Part shown: positions 1-7,366 of the stretch, piece after piece | Position numbering within the stretch: position 1 is the first letter of the stretch | Layout: each line of letters starts with the position of its first letter | From: Salibacteraceae bacterium | GTDB taxonomy: Bacteria > Bacteroidota > Bacteroidia > Flavobacteriales_G > Salibacteraceae | DNA length: 64,000 bases | NCBI GenBank assembly: GCA_018401875.1 | Contig: JAGYJZ010000003.1 | Span: 1-64,000 of the forward strand | Direction of reading: 5' to 3' | Notes under the pieces: generated by a model | Told to the model about the DNA's origin: nothing | The model's input: only the letters and a program-made list of their open reading frames with translations | The model's database searches: none | Program-made: the position numbers and the translations under genes

Positions 1-591
1 TACTTTCCCATCAGCGGGAGTCTTAACGTGATCGAGTACGCGGTGGTATGATTTTTTCCAGGGTTCTAGGGTAAACACATGAACGCCATGCCCAGTGCTC
101 AACACCAATTGAGTGCTTACGCTATAAAGCACGTAACCTGCGGCAATCATTGCGGTTCCTTTTTGCAAGAAATCTTTAAGAACCACAGGGCTGCCTCGTT
201 TGGAAATGCGTTTGTACACACCAAAAATCGTTCCGATTGAAACATTGACATCAATGTTTGACGAGCCGTCTAATGGGTCAATTACGATCACGTAATCCGC
301 GTCTTTATTTTCATCAAATGTTACAACCTCTTCGCTCTCTTCGCTCGCCCAACCTGCAATAACGCCTGAGTTGCGCAGCGCACGCTCAAAAACGTTATCC
401 GCATATACATCCAGCTTTTGCTGAGCGTCTCCGGTAGAATTTTCGCCACCATCAGCGCCTAAAATATCGTCACCCAACCCTTGATAACCTACTTCTTTGC
501 TGAGGATAAACGAGGCCTTTTCAATTGCTCCAAAAATTTTAGCGATTTCAACCGTGGTCTCTACAGAAAGAAAGTTGTTTAACTCAGTCAT
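1..591 (-). CDS. fbp: Fructose-1,6-bisphosphatase class I (partial, C-terminus off window)
   Basis: The first 197 codons are present; the rest lies left of base 1. The product would hydrolyse fructose-1,6-bisphosphate to fructose-6-phosphate in the cytoplasm, the committed gluconeogenic step. The translation carries the class I signature VIDPLDGSSNID near residues 103-114, whose acidic residues bind catalytic metal, preceded by a WASEE segment. This start (ATG at 591) fits the family N-terminus. The start overlaps the stop of the upstream secreted-protein gene in an 8-base ATGACTGA, so the two are probably translationally coupled. pfkA at 9967 encodes the opposing enzyme but is not in the same operon. 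Identification is secure; only the extent is truncated. Confidence 0.93.
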   Translation of the reverse strand, partial: MTELNNFLSVETTVEIAKIFGAIEKASFILSKEVGYQGLGDDILGADGGENSTGDAQQKLDVYADNVFERALRNSGVIAGWASEESEEVVTFDENKDADYVIVIDPLDGSSNIDVNVSIGTIFGVYKRISKRGSPVVLKDFLQKGTAMIAAGYVLYSVSTQLVLSTGHGVHVFTLEPWKKSYHRVLDHVKTPADGKV

Positions 592-1528
592 GCGACTTCA
601 ATTTTTGCAAAGGTGATAAATCAAGAATGTTTTTACCGCGCGTTTTTTTCTCCTCCTCTTCGATAATTGGTTTGAGGCCCGCTTGCAGAAACCGATAGCT
701 GTCTAAGGAATAGATTATTTCGTGACCCAGCGGCAAGTAATGATTTCGAATGATGTTCTCTAAGTCGTTTTCCAACGATGAAAAAGGCTCTTTCTTGATC
801 AGAGAGAATAATTCGTTCCCTTTCGCGTCAAAAACAGTGATGTGTGCCTTGATAATACGTCCGTAATTATCACTTTCAAGCTCGCGATAATCGGTTGAGG
901 TGATGAGCATGTCTAACTCGTTGACAAACAAATAATAATCTGCATTGTACTTTGCAGAAAGTGAATCGGTAAATTTATGATTCAGCACGCTAACTTTCGT
1001 AATCAGTTCGCGGTGCTCTGCCACGCTTACGATTTGGCCTTGTTCGATTCTCGCTCCTGGTTCGGGTTGATTTGCCACTTCGCCTTGCAGCTTCAGCCAA
1101 TAATCGGCTAAACGTCTTTTAAAGCCTTGGTCTTCCTTGATCACTGGAGGTTCATATGGAACTACAAACGGCTGGGTTAGGTGATACACAAAATCCAAAT
1201 CCATATTCTTTTCCGGGTCGTCTGCGTGAAGGTTTACACAATCGTTGTAGGCTTTGCTTGCGATCAAGATCGCATTGTCGAGTCCCTTTCTAAAAAACCC
1301 ACGTGTGTGCTGATAGGTATACGGTGTGCCTTTGGCAATGTCTCGATCTACTTCGCTCATGTACTTATCGGGATGAAACGGCACCAACACGATGGTTGGT
1401 TTTGCTAAGGTGGCGATGCTATCACGCTTAAACCCTAAATAAAGCGAGTCGTTGGTTGGGCCGTAGTTCGATTGAGCCATGCTCGATGATGCAGCCAAGA
1501 TGAGAAATAATAGGATCTTCATTTTCAT
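584..1528 (-). CDS. Secreted protein of unknown function upstream of fbp
   Basis: A 314-residue protein with a clear signal peptide (Lys-rich start, hydrophobic run, cleavage after SSSMAQ), so probably periplasmic or surface-located. No catalytic motif is recognised. The mature part begins with a segment mentioning VLVPFHP and DRDIAKG, is rich in charged residues, and ends with an EEEEKK stretch. The start may be codon 1 or Met3. Its last codons overlap the fbp start by 8 bases, so it is the first gene of a two-gene operon. Coupling of a secreted protein to a glycolytic enzyme is more likely an accident of operon history than a functional link. Similar short secreted proteins of unknown role are common in Bacteroidota. 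Confidence 0.75.
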   Translation of the reverse strand: MKMKILLFLILAASSSMAQSNYGPTNDSLYLGFKRDSIATLAKPTIVLVPFHPDKYMSEVDRDIAKGTPYTYQHTRGFFRKGLDNAILIASKAYNDCVNLHADDPEKNMDLDFVYHLTQPFVVPYEPPVIKEDQGFKRRLADYWLKLQGEVANQPEPGARIEQGQIVSVAEHRELITKVSVLNHKFTDSLSAKYNADYYLFVNELDMLITSTDYRELESDNYGRIIKAHITVFDAKGNELFSLIKKEPFSSLENDLENIIRNHYLPLGHEIIYSLDSYRFLQAGLKPIIEEEEKKTRGKNILDLSPLQKLKSHD

Positions 1529-1657
1529 GCACCTAAACTAAGAACCCAACAATCATTCTTTTTGCATGAATGCCAAAGATTAAGAACATATTTGTGTGAA
1601 CTGACGATGGTCAATTTTTGAAGTGAGGAAACGCCTTATTCAAAAGTTGCGACTTTA

Positions 1658-1665
1658 TACCTTTG
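1658..1665 (+). promoter_or_regulatory. -7 promoter element of the tyrosine-degradation operon
   Basis: TACCTTTG, an exact match to the Bacteroidota -7 consensus TAnnTTTG, ends 24 bases before the ATG at 1689. It supports that start over an upstream in-frame one at 1623, which would lie upstream of the transcription start. No convincing -33 TTG is seen. Confidence 0.6.
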
Positions 1666-1688
1666 CAATTAGACGAAAACAAACGATT

Positions 1689-2849
1689 ATGCCATTCTAT
1701 CACAAGCTTGGAAAGATTCCCCCGAAACGACACACCCAATTCAAACAAGCCGATGGTGCGCTTTACCAAGAGCAGCTTTTTGGAACAGTTGGATTTGATG
1801 GAATGTCGAGCAACCTTTATCACATTCACGCGCCAACGCGCGTAAAAAGCATCGGTGAGCCAATCAGCATGAAGGCAGAAATTGCAGTAGAAAACAACAT
1901 GACTTCGCGCATGCTCAGAGGATGGGAAGTGGAGGCAAAAAACGACTACCTCGAAAGTCGTGTGCCTGTTTTGGTGAATAAGGATGTTCAAATAATTTTA
2001 GCTGCCCCAAAAAAATCACTGCGTGCCTACTTTTATAAAAACACCGATAGCGATGAGCTTATTTTCATTCATAAAGGAAGCGGGAAACTGCGAACCTTTG
2101 TAGGAAATATTGATTTTAAATACGGAGATTATCTACTTATTCCTCGCGGGATGATCTATCAAATCGATTTTGACAATGAAGACAATAGGCTCTTCATCAC
2201 AGAGTCGCGCCAACCCATCTACACTCCAAAAAAATACCGCAATTGGTTTGGGCAATTATTAGAGCATTCGCCATATTGTGAGCGCGACCTTAGAGCGCCT
2301 CATGAACTGGAAACCTTCGATGAAAAAGGTGAATTTATCATGAAGGTAAAAAAGGGCGATGCGCTGCACACACTGACTTACGACCGCCATCCTTTTGACG
2401 TGGTTGGTTGGGATGGATTCAATTTTCCATACGCATTTAGCATCCACGACTTCGAGCCTATAACGGGTCGAATACATCAGCCACCACCCGTTCATCAAAC
2501 ATTTGAAACATCAACTTTTGTAGTGTGTTCTTTTGTTCCTAGGCTGTATGATTATCATCCACAAAGTATTCCAGCACCCTATAACCATAGCAATATTGAT
2601 TCAGACGAAGTGCTCTATTACGTAGATGGAGATTTTATGAGCAGAAATCACGTAGAAAAAGGGTATATTTCGCTTCACCCAGCTGGAATTCCTCACGGAC
2701 CTCATCCGGGTGCAATGGAAAGAAGCATTGGCCAAAAAGAAACCCAAGAACTGGCCGTAATGGTCGACACTTTTGCACCTTTGCAAATCACAAAGCAGGC
2801 GTTAGGGATTAATGACGACACCTATTGGAGCAGTTGGATTAACGATTAA
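1689..2849 (+). CDS. hmgA: Homogentisate 1,2-dioxygenase
   Basis: Iron-dependent ring-cleaving enzyme that opens homogentisate to maleylacetoacetate in tyrosine catabolism. The 386-residue protein shows the cupin-type metal site of the family: His300 in YNHSN, Glu307 seven residues later, and His336 in PHGP. These correspond to human His335, Glu341 and His371 with nearly the same spacing. The length is that of the shorter bacterial branch. The start at 1689 follows a -7 element; an in-frame ATG at 1623 would add 22 basic residues that are not family-like. The gene is followed 8 bases later by HPPD, which makes its substrate, so the pair forms a two-step pathway operon. The next enzymes (isomerase, fumarylacetoacetase) are not in the window. 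Confidence 0.93.
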   Translation: MPFYHKLGKIPPKRHTQFKQADGALYQEQLFGTVGFDGMSSNLYHIHAPTRVKSIGEPISMKAEIAVENNMTSRMLRGWEVEAKNDYLESRVPVLVNKDVQIILAAPKKSLRAYFYKNTDSDELIFIHKGSGKLRTFVGNIDFKYGDYLLIPRGMIYQIDFDNEDNRLFITESRQPIYTPKKYRNWFGQLLEHSPYCERDLRAPHELETFDEKGEFIMKVKKGDALHTLTYDRHPFDVVGWDGFNFPYAFSIHDFEPITGRIHQPPPVHQTFETSTFVVCSFVPRLYDYHPQSIPAPYNHSNIDSDEVLYYVDGDFMSRNHVEKGYISLHPAGIPHGPHPGAMERSIGQKETQELAVMVDTFAPLQITKQALGINDDTYWSSWIND

Positions 2850-2857
2850 GAAGAATT

Positions 2858-4006
2858 ATGGAAACATCGAAACGAGCAAACGTAAATTACGGAACCGATA
2901 AAATATTTGAAGCGGCAGAAGACTTTTTACCCCTTCTTGGAACTGATTATGTAGAATTGATTGTGGGCAATGCGAAGCAATCAGCGCTTTACTATAAAAC
3001 TGCATTGGGTTTTCAATCGTTGGCCTATGCTGGCCTTGAAACAGGCGTTAAAGACCGCACATCGTATGTGTTGCAGCAAGATAAAATTCGCTTGGTTTTA
3101 ACCACACCAATGGTAGAAGACAGCTGGATGAATCAGCACCTAGCAAAACACGGTGATGGTGTAAAAGTGATCGCGCTGTGGGTAGAAGATGCCACCAAAG
3201 CATGGGAAGAAACTACACAACGAGGTGCGAAATCATTCATGAAACCGACCCGTGAAGAAGATCCAAATGGATATGTAGTTCGCTCAGGAATTCACACGTA
3301 TGGCGAAACAGTGCACATATTTGTGGAGCGCAGTAACTACAATGGCGTTTTTCTGCCTGGTTTTAAGAAGTGGGAAACGTACTACAATCCTGAACCGGTC
3401 GGTCTCAAGTTTATCGACCACATGGTGGGCAATGTGAATTGGGGCGAAATGAACACTTGGGTTGATTTTTACGCTAAGGTGATGGGGTTTGCGCAAATCG
3501 TAACGTTTGACGACAAAGACATTTCAACGGAATATACCGCGCTCATGAGCAAGGTAATGTCGAATGGAAATGGTCGAATCAAATTCCCGATCAACGAGCC
3601 GGCAGAAGGAAGGAAGAAATCACAAATCGAAGAATACATTGAATTTTACAAAGGAGCAGGCGTGCAGCATATTGCCGTTGCCACTGATGATATTGTAGAT
3701 ACAGTAACTCAAATGCGCGACAGAGGCTTAGAGTTTTTATACGTGCCTGAAACTTATTACGACAACCTAAAAGAGCGCGTGGGCGAAATCGATGAAGACA
3801 TTGACGTACTCAAGCAGCACGGCATTTTAGTTGACCGTGACGATGAAGGCTACCTCCTTCAGCTTTTCACCAAACCAGTTGTAGACAGGCCAACCATGTT
3901 CTTTGAGATTATTCAGCGGAAAGGAGCATGGAGTTTTGGAAAAGGAAATTTTCAAGCTTTGTTTGAGGCGATTGAGCGCGAACAAGAAGTAAGAGGAACG
4001 CTATAA
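2858..4006 (+). CDS. hppD: 4-Hydroxyphenylpyruvate dioxygenase
   Basis: Non-haem Fe(II) enzyme converting 4-hydroxyphenylpyruvate to homogentisate. The 382-residue protein has two vicinal-oxygen-chelate (VOC) halves. The C-terminal half supplies the iron ligands: His188 (DHMVGN), His271 (QHIAVA) and Glu350 (FFEII). They are one residue offset from the ligands I recall for the Streptomyces enzyme (187/270/349). The C-terminal tail FGKGNFQALFEAIE that closes the active site is present. It lies 8 bases after hmgA and is surely co-transcribed. An intact metal triad and full length make an active enzyme very likely. Confidence 0.96.
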   Translation: METSKRANVNYGTDKIFEAAEDFLPLLGTDYVELIVGNAKQSALYYKTALGFQSLAYAGLETGVKDRTSYVLQQDKIRLVLTTPMVEDSWMNQHLAKHGDGVKVIALWVEDATKAWEETTQRGAKSFMKPTREEDPNGYVVRSGIHTYGETVHIFVERSNYNGVFLPGFKKWETYYNPEPVGLKFIDHMVGNVNWGEMNTWVDFYAKVMGFAQIVTFDDKDISTEYTALMSKVMSNGNGRIKFPINEPAEGRKKSQIEEYIEFYKGAGVQHIAVATDDIVDTVTQMRDRGLEFLYVPETYYDNLKERVGEIDEDIDVLKQHGILVDRDDEGYLLQLFTKPVVDRPTMFFEIIQRKGAWSFGKGNFQALFEAIEREQEVRGTL

Positions 4007-4022
4007 CTTTAATTATTTTCAA

Positions 4023-4415
4023 ATGAAACTATACTATTTTGTGCTGTTGATTTTTTTGGTTACAATTTCATGTTCCAAATCCAGTAAAACGCAACAAATT
4101 AATCAGATTACGGAGAGTCAAATTGATTCGGAACCGCAAGTCCAATACAAAAACGACCAAGACTCAATTCTGAGAGCAGAAAAAGAAAAGATTCGGAAAT
4201 ATGGAACAGAAGAAGAATACCAAGACTTCTTAAACACGCAGCAAGATTTTTTGCTTCGATACGAGGACAGATTCAAATCAATGATGATCGATGGCGAATT
4301 ACCGGTGAGCTTTCCCAGGCATAATGAGGGAGAATCGGAGGACTCATACATGGGAAATGTGAAAACATGGCTAGACTCAAATCCTCAATTTGTGAAACCA
4401 CAACACAGAAAATAA
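4023..4415 (+). CDS. Small predicted lipoprotein, function unknown
   Basis: A 130-residue protein with a lipoprotein signal peptide: a hydrophobic run ends in TISC, giving an acylated Cys17. The mature part is hydrophilic and Gln/Glu/Ser-rich, with a predicted helical centre and no recognised domain. It starts 16 bases after the hppD stop, so it may be read from the same transcript, although TAACTTTA at the hppD stop could act as its own weak -7 element. No functional link to tyrosine degradation is visible. Confidence 0.65.
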   Translation: MKLYYFVLLIFLVTISCSKSSKTQQINQITESQIDSEPQVQYKNDQDSILRAEKEKIRKYGTEEEYQDFLNTQQDFLLRYEDRFKSMMIDGELPVSFPRHNEGESEDSYMGNVKTWLDSNPQFVKPQHRK

Positions 4416-4463
4416 TCTTCATTAAAATTTTTTCTAGGTCAAGTTAATATTAAAGATTTGATG

Positions 4464-4471
4464 TATATTTG
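4464..4471 (+). promoter_or_regulatory. -7 promoter element of the first SprB-repeat surface protein
   Basis: TATATTTG matches TAnnTTTG exactly and ends 21 bases before the ATG at 4492 (45 before the alternative ATG at 4516). Confidence 0.55.
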
Positions 4472-4491
4472 TTAATTATAGACTAATAAAA

Positions 4492-7107
4492 ATGGACATT
4501 TTAACTAAATTAACTATGAGAAAACTATTACTTTTTGGCTTATTTGGCCTTTTTCTTATTGGATCATCTAGTGCTTTGCGAGCCCAAGCTATAGTGACAG
4601 TTGGCACTGGAACTGCTTGCACCGGAACCCACCCTTTAAATAATTTTTGGGAAGACAATAGAACGGGCTATTTATTTACCCCAGCAGAAATATTTGCTGC
4701 AGGTGGTTCTCCTGGTTTTATTAATTCAGTTGCTCTCAATGTTTGCAACGTGCAAGGCTCATTCCCAAATTTTAATGTGAAGATGGGAACAACAGTTGCA
4801 CCTTCGTTGACAAATTTTGTGACTGCTGGAATTACTAATGTTTATTCTTCAGCGTTCCAGACGGTAACCACTGGTTGGAACACTTTCACTTTTACTGCAC
4901 CTTATTTGTGGAATGGCGTTGATAACCTATATGTTGAAATTTGCTGGGACAACAATGCATGGGGTAATGCTTCAACTGTCCAATATTCAACGGTTGGAGC
5001 AAACATGACTTATTCTCGTTATACTGATGGCGCTATCGGGTGCAGTATGACAGGCGGTAGTGTTTACAACGGCAATCAGCGTGCTAACGTACAATTTAGC
5101 ATTACACCACCTGCATTGACTGCTATTCTTCCTGATACGGTTGATGTGCTTTGCTATGGTGATACTTCTGCTACTTTAGCTCCTAATGTTGTTGGAGGAT
5201 CTACACCATACTCATTTCTTTGGTCTACTGGAAGTACTGATAGCGCTCTATTCAACATGGGTGCAGGCGCATATTCAGTAACTGTAACTGACGGTGTAGG
5301 AGATTTAGACACTGGTTATGTGTTCGTTTATCAACCAGATTCAGTTTCTGTAACTGCCAGTGTACTTACGCAATTGGTTTGTGACTATGACCTTTCTGAA
5401 GCATTTGCTGTAGGCTCTGGTGGAGTGCCAGGTGGTTCTTACGTGTGGGATACTAACTCTGCAAATTACAGCTGGGACAGCACAGGAACTGCTACACCAG
5501 TTCTTCTCGGAAACAACACTTTGAGCCCGTTTTTTGATCTTGGGTTTGACTTTGTCTATTTCGGAGATACTGTAGACGAATTCAGAATCGCTGCGAATGG
5601 TTTCATCACGTTTGAGAACACGAATCAAACCGGTTGCTGCGATGGTGATCCAATTCCTAATAATTCTCCATTCGAGCCAAACAATGCCATCTATGCTATT
5701 TGGGAATACCATACAGCAACATCTTCTGATTACTCTTATAAAGTTGTAGGTACTGCTCCTTTTAGAAGCCTCGTTGTAAGCTTCGAACGCCTTCCTATCT
5801 GCTGTGGAACCTTCCCAGAAAGAGGATTTGCTCAGATCGTTTTGCACGAAACATCAAACTGTATTGAGATAAATACTGAATTCTACAACGGTCAAACTTT
5901 TGGTAATAGAACTCAAGGAATTGAAAATGCTAATGGAACAGAAGCATTTACTTATCCTGGAAGAAACGGTACGCTTTGGAATAGTGTTTCAAATACGCAC
6001 ATTTCTTTCTGTCCTACAGATGCAAATGGTTTAGCATACAATTGGTCTACAGGTGATGTTGGTCAAGCGGCATTTGGTTTACAGCCTGGAACTCACACAG
6101 TGACTGTTACTGATGGTAATGGCTGCACCAACACAGATGATGTTACAATTAGCGCGCCTATAAGTGCTTTAACAACAGCATTGAATGCATCTGATGTATC
6201 GTGTTTTGGTTTTAATGACGCTAGCATTAATCCTACAATTACAGGTGGGGTTAATCCTGTAACGTATGCATGGTCAAATGGAGCCACAACGTCTTCACTA
6301 TCTAATCTAGCGCCTGGCACTTACTCAGTTAGTGCTGAAGATGCGGTAGGGTGTACCATTGAAGTAAATAGCATCACCATCATGGAGCCAGCAATTTTAT
6401 TAGGTTCCGTTTACGAAGTACAAAATGCGGTGTGTGAAAATGATGAAAACGGATTAGCTTCAATTGTAATCTCTGGTGGTGTGCCTCCATACACTCCACT
6501 TTGGTCTAACGGTGAAGTAGCCTATACAGCTACACAACTTCCAGCAGGTGGAAACTTCGTTCAAATTACAGATGCCAATGGTTGTCAAGCCTTTTTGAAC
6601 GTTAATATCCAATTTGACTTCAACAGCCCTACTCCTGATATTGGAAACAATTTCATCAATCAATCGGGTGCTGGTGTTACGCTTAACACAAATCCTAGCA
6701 CATATAGCAGCTACTTGTGGAGCAACGGAGCAACATCTCCAAGTATTCTTGCTTCTGCAACTGGATTCTACTGGGTAGAAGTTACAAACGCTGCCGGTTG
6801 TGTTGGCTCTGATACTGCTTATGTTGAAGTTTGGCCTACTGGAGTAACTGAATTGTCAGAATTGGTTGGTGTTACAATGTATCCTAACCCAGCGAGAGAC
6901 ATGATCAACTTTGAAATCAGCACTGATATCAATGCATTGAATGTTTCTATCGTTGATGTGAAAGGATCAACTGTAGCTCGAACTACATTCAACAACTCAG
7001 GCGTTCAAAGCTTAAGCTTAGATAACATCGCTGCAGGTGTTTATTCTGTTCAATTATCAACTGAGGAAGGTCAAGTATCTACTCAACGATTGATTGTAAC
7101 GAAATAA
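4492..7107 (+). CDS. T9SS-exported surface protein with SprB-type repeats and a nidogen-like domain
   Basis: An 871-residue secreted protein. The signal peptide is best if translation starts at Met9 (4516), although ATG 4492 also follows the promoter well. Domains in order: an unnamed beta-sandwich (about 35-205); an SprB-type repeat (about 213-280); a nidogen/NIDO-like domain (about 282-510, with LGFDFVYFGD, NGFITF, AIWEY and FRSLVVSF); three further SprB-type repeats (about 511-706, each with WSxG and a TVTDxxGC-like strand); an Ig-like unit; and a T9SS type A sorting domain (about 790-871, with YPNPARD and a terminal LIVTK). It should cross the outer membrane by T9SS and be anchored or released at the surface. 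SprB repeats are named after a gliding adhesin, so adhesion is a reasonable inference but not shown. From codon 282 on it is almost identical to the next gene. Confidence 0.85.
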   Translation: MDILTKLTMRKLLLFGLFGLFLIGSSSALRAQAIVTVGTGTACTGTHPLNNFWEDNRTGYLFTPAEIFAAGGSPGFINSVALNVCNVQGSFPNFNVKMGTTVAPSLTNFVTAGITNVYSSAFQTVTTGWNTFTFTAPYLWNGVDNLYVEICWDNNAWGNASTVQYSTVGANMTYSRYTDGAIGCSMTGGSVYNGNQRANVQFSITPPALTAILPDTVDVLCYGDTSATLAPNVVGGSTPYSFLWSTGSTDSALFNMGAGAYSVTVTDGVGDLDTGYVFVYQPDSVSVTASVLTQLVCDYDLSEAFAVGSGGVPGGSYVWDTNSANYSWDSTGTATPVLLGNNTLSPFFDLGFDFVYFGDTVDEFRIAANGFITFENTNQTGCCDGDPIPNNSPFEPNNAIYAIWEYHTATSSDYSYKVVGTAPFRSLVVSFERLPICCGTFPERGFAQIVLHETSNCIEINTEFYNGQTFGNRTQGIENANGTEAFTYPGRNGTLWNSVSNTHISFCPTDANGLAYNWSTGDVGQAAFGLQPGTHTVTVTDGNGCTNTDDVTISAPISALTTALNASDVSCFGFNDASINPTITGGVNPVTYAWSNGATTSSLSNLAPGTYSVSAEDAVGCTIEVNSITIMEPAILLGSVYEVQNAVCENDENGLASIVISGGVPPYTPLWSNGEVAYTATQLPAGGNFVQITDANGCQAFLNVNIQFDFNSPTPDIGNNFINQSGAGVTLNTNPSTYSSYLWSNGATSPSILASATGFYWVEVTNAAGCVGSDTAYVEVWPTGVTELSELVGVTMYPNPARDMINFEISTDINALNVSIVDVKGSTVARTTFNNSGVQSLSLDNIAAGVYSVQLSTEEGQVSTQRLIVTK

Positions 7108-7161
7108 ACCGAAGTTCTAAAAATCAAAAAAGGCGGCTCATATGAGCCGCCTTTTTTATTT
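5335..7161 (+). repeat. Long direct repeat, copy 1
   Basis: 1,827 bp matching 8129-9955 at a constant offset of 2,794 with no indels seen. It covers the nidogen-like domain, later SprB repeats, sorting domain, stop codon and terminator. Identity is patchy: almost perfect at about 5335-5925 and from 6597 (fully identical by eye from 6916 to 7161), but clearly lower around 6385-6595. Confidence 0.95.
7125..7160 (+). terminator. Rho-independent terminator after first surface-protein gene
   Basis: A perfect 20-base palindrome (7132-7151, GGCGGCTCAT and its complement) flanked by A6 on the left and T6 on the right, 25 bases after the stop codon. The symmetric flanks would let it act in both directions. 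Confidence 0.9.
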
Positions 7162-7366
7162 CAAGGAGTCAGAATAAAGACGTTATTCAACGAAAATATC
7201 AGCGACCAAACAAACCATTGTTTTTCGATTAAACGTTACATTAATTCCATGAATACAATAATAACGGGAATTAGACATTAACATTTTATTAAGCGTTATT
7301 CTTAATTCAGTATTATTGTCTGTTTTATTTTAAAGCAATACAGTTAAATCTTTAATCAATTATCTA

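Noticed and set aside
1623-1688. Upstream extension of homogentisate dioxygenase
   Set aside because: The extra 22 residues are basic and not family-like, and the -7 element at 1658-1665 lies inside them.
5341-5847. Long open frame on the minus strand opposite the surface protein (also repeated at 8315-8641)
   Set aside because: Shadow of the plus-strand coding sequence; its repetition only reflects the duplicated DNA, and the translation is Cys/Arg-rich without a domain.
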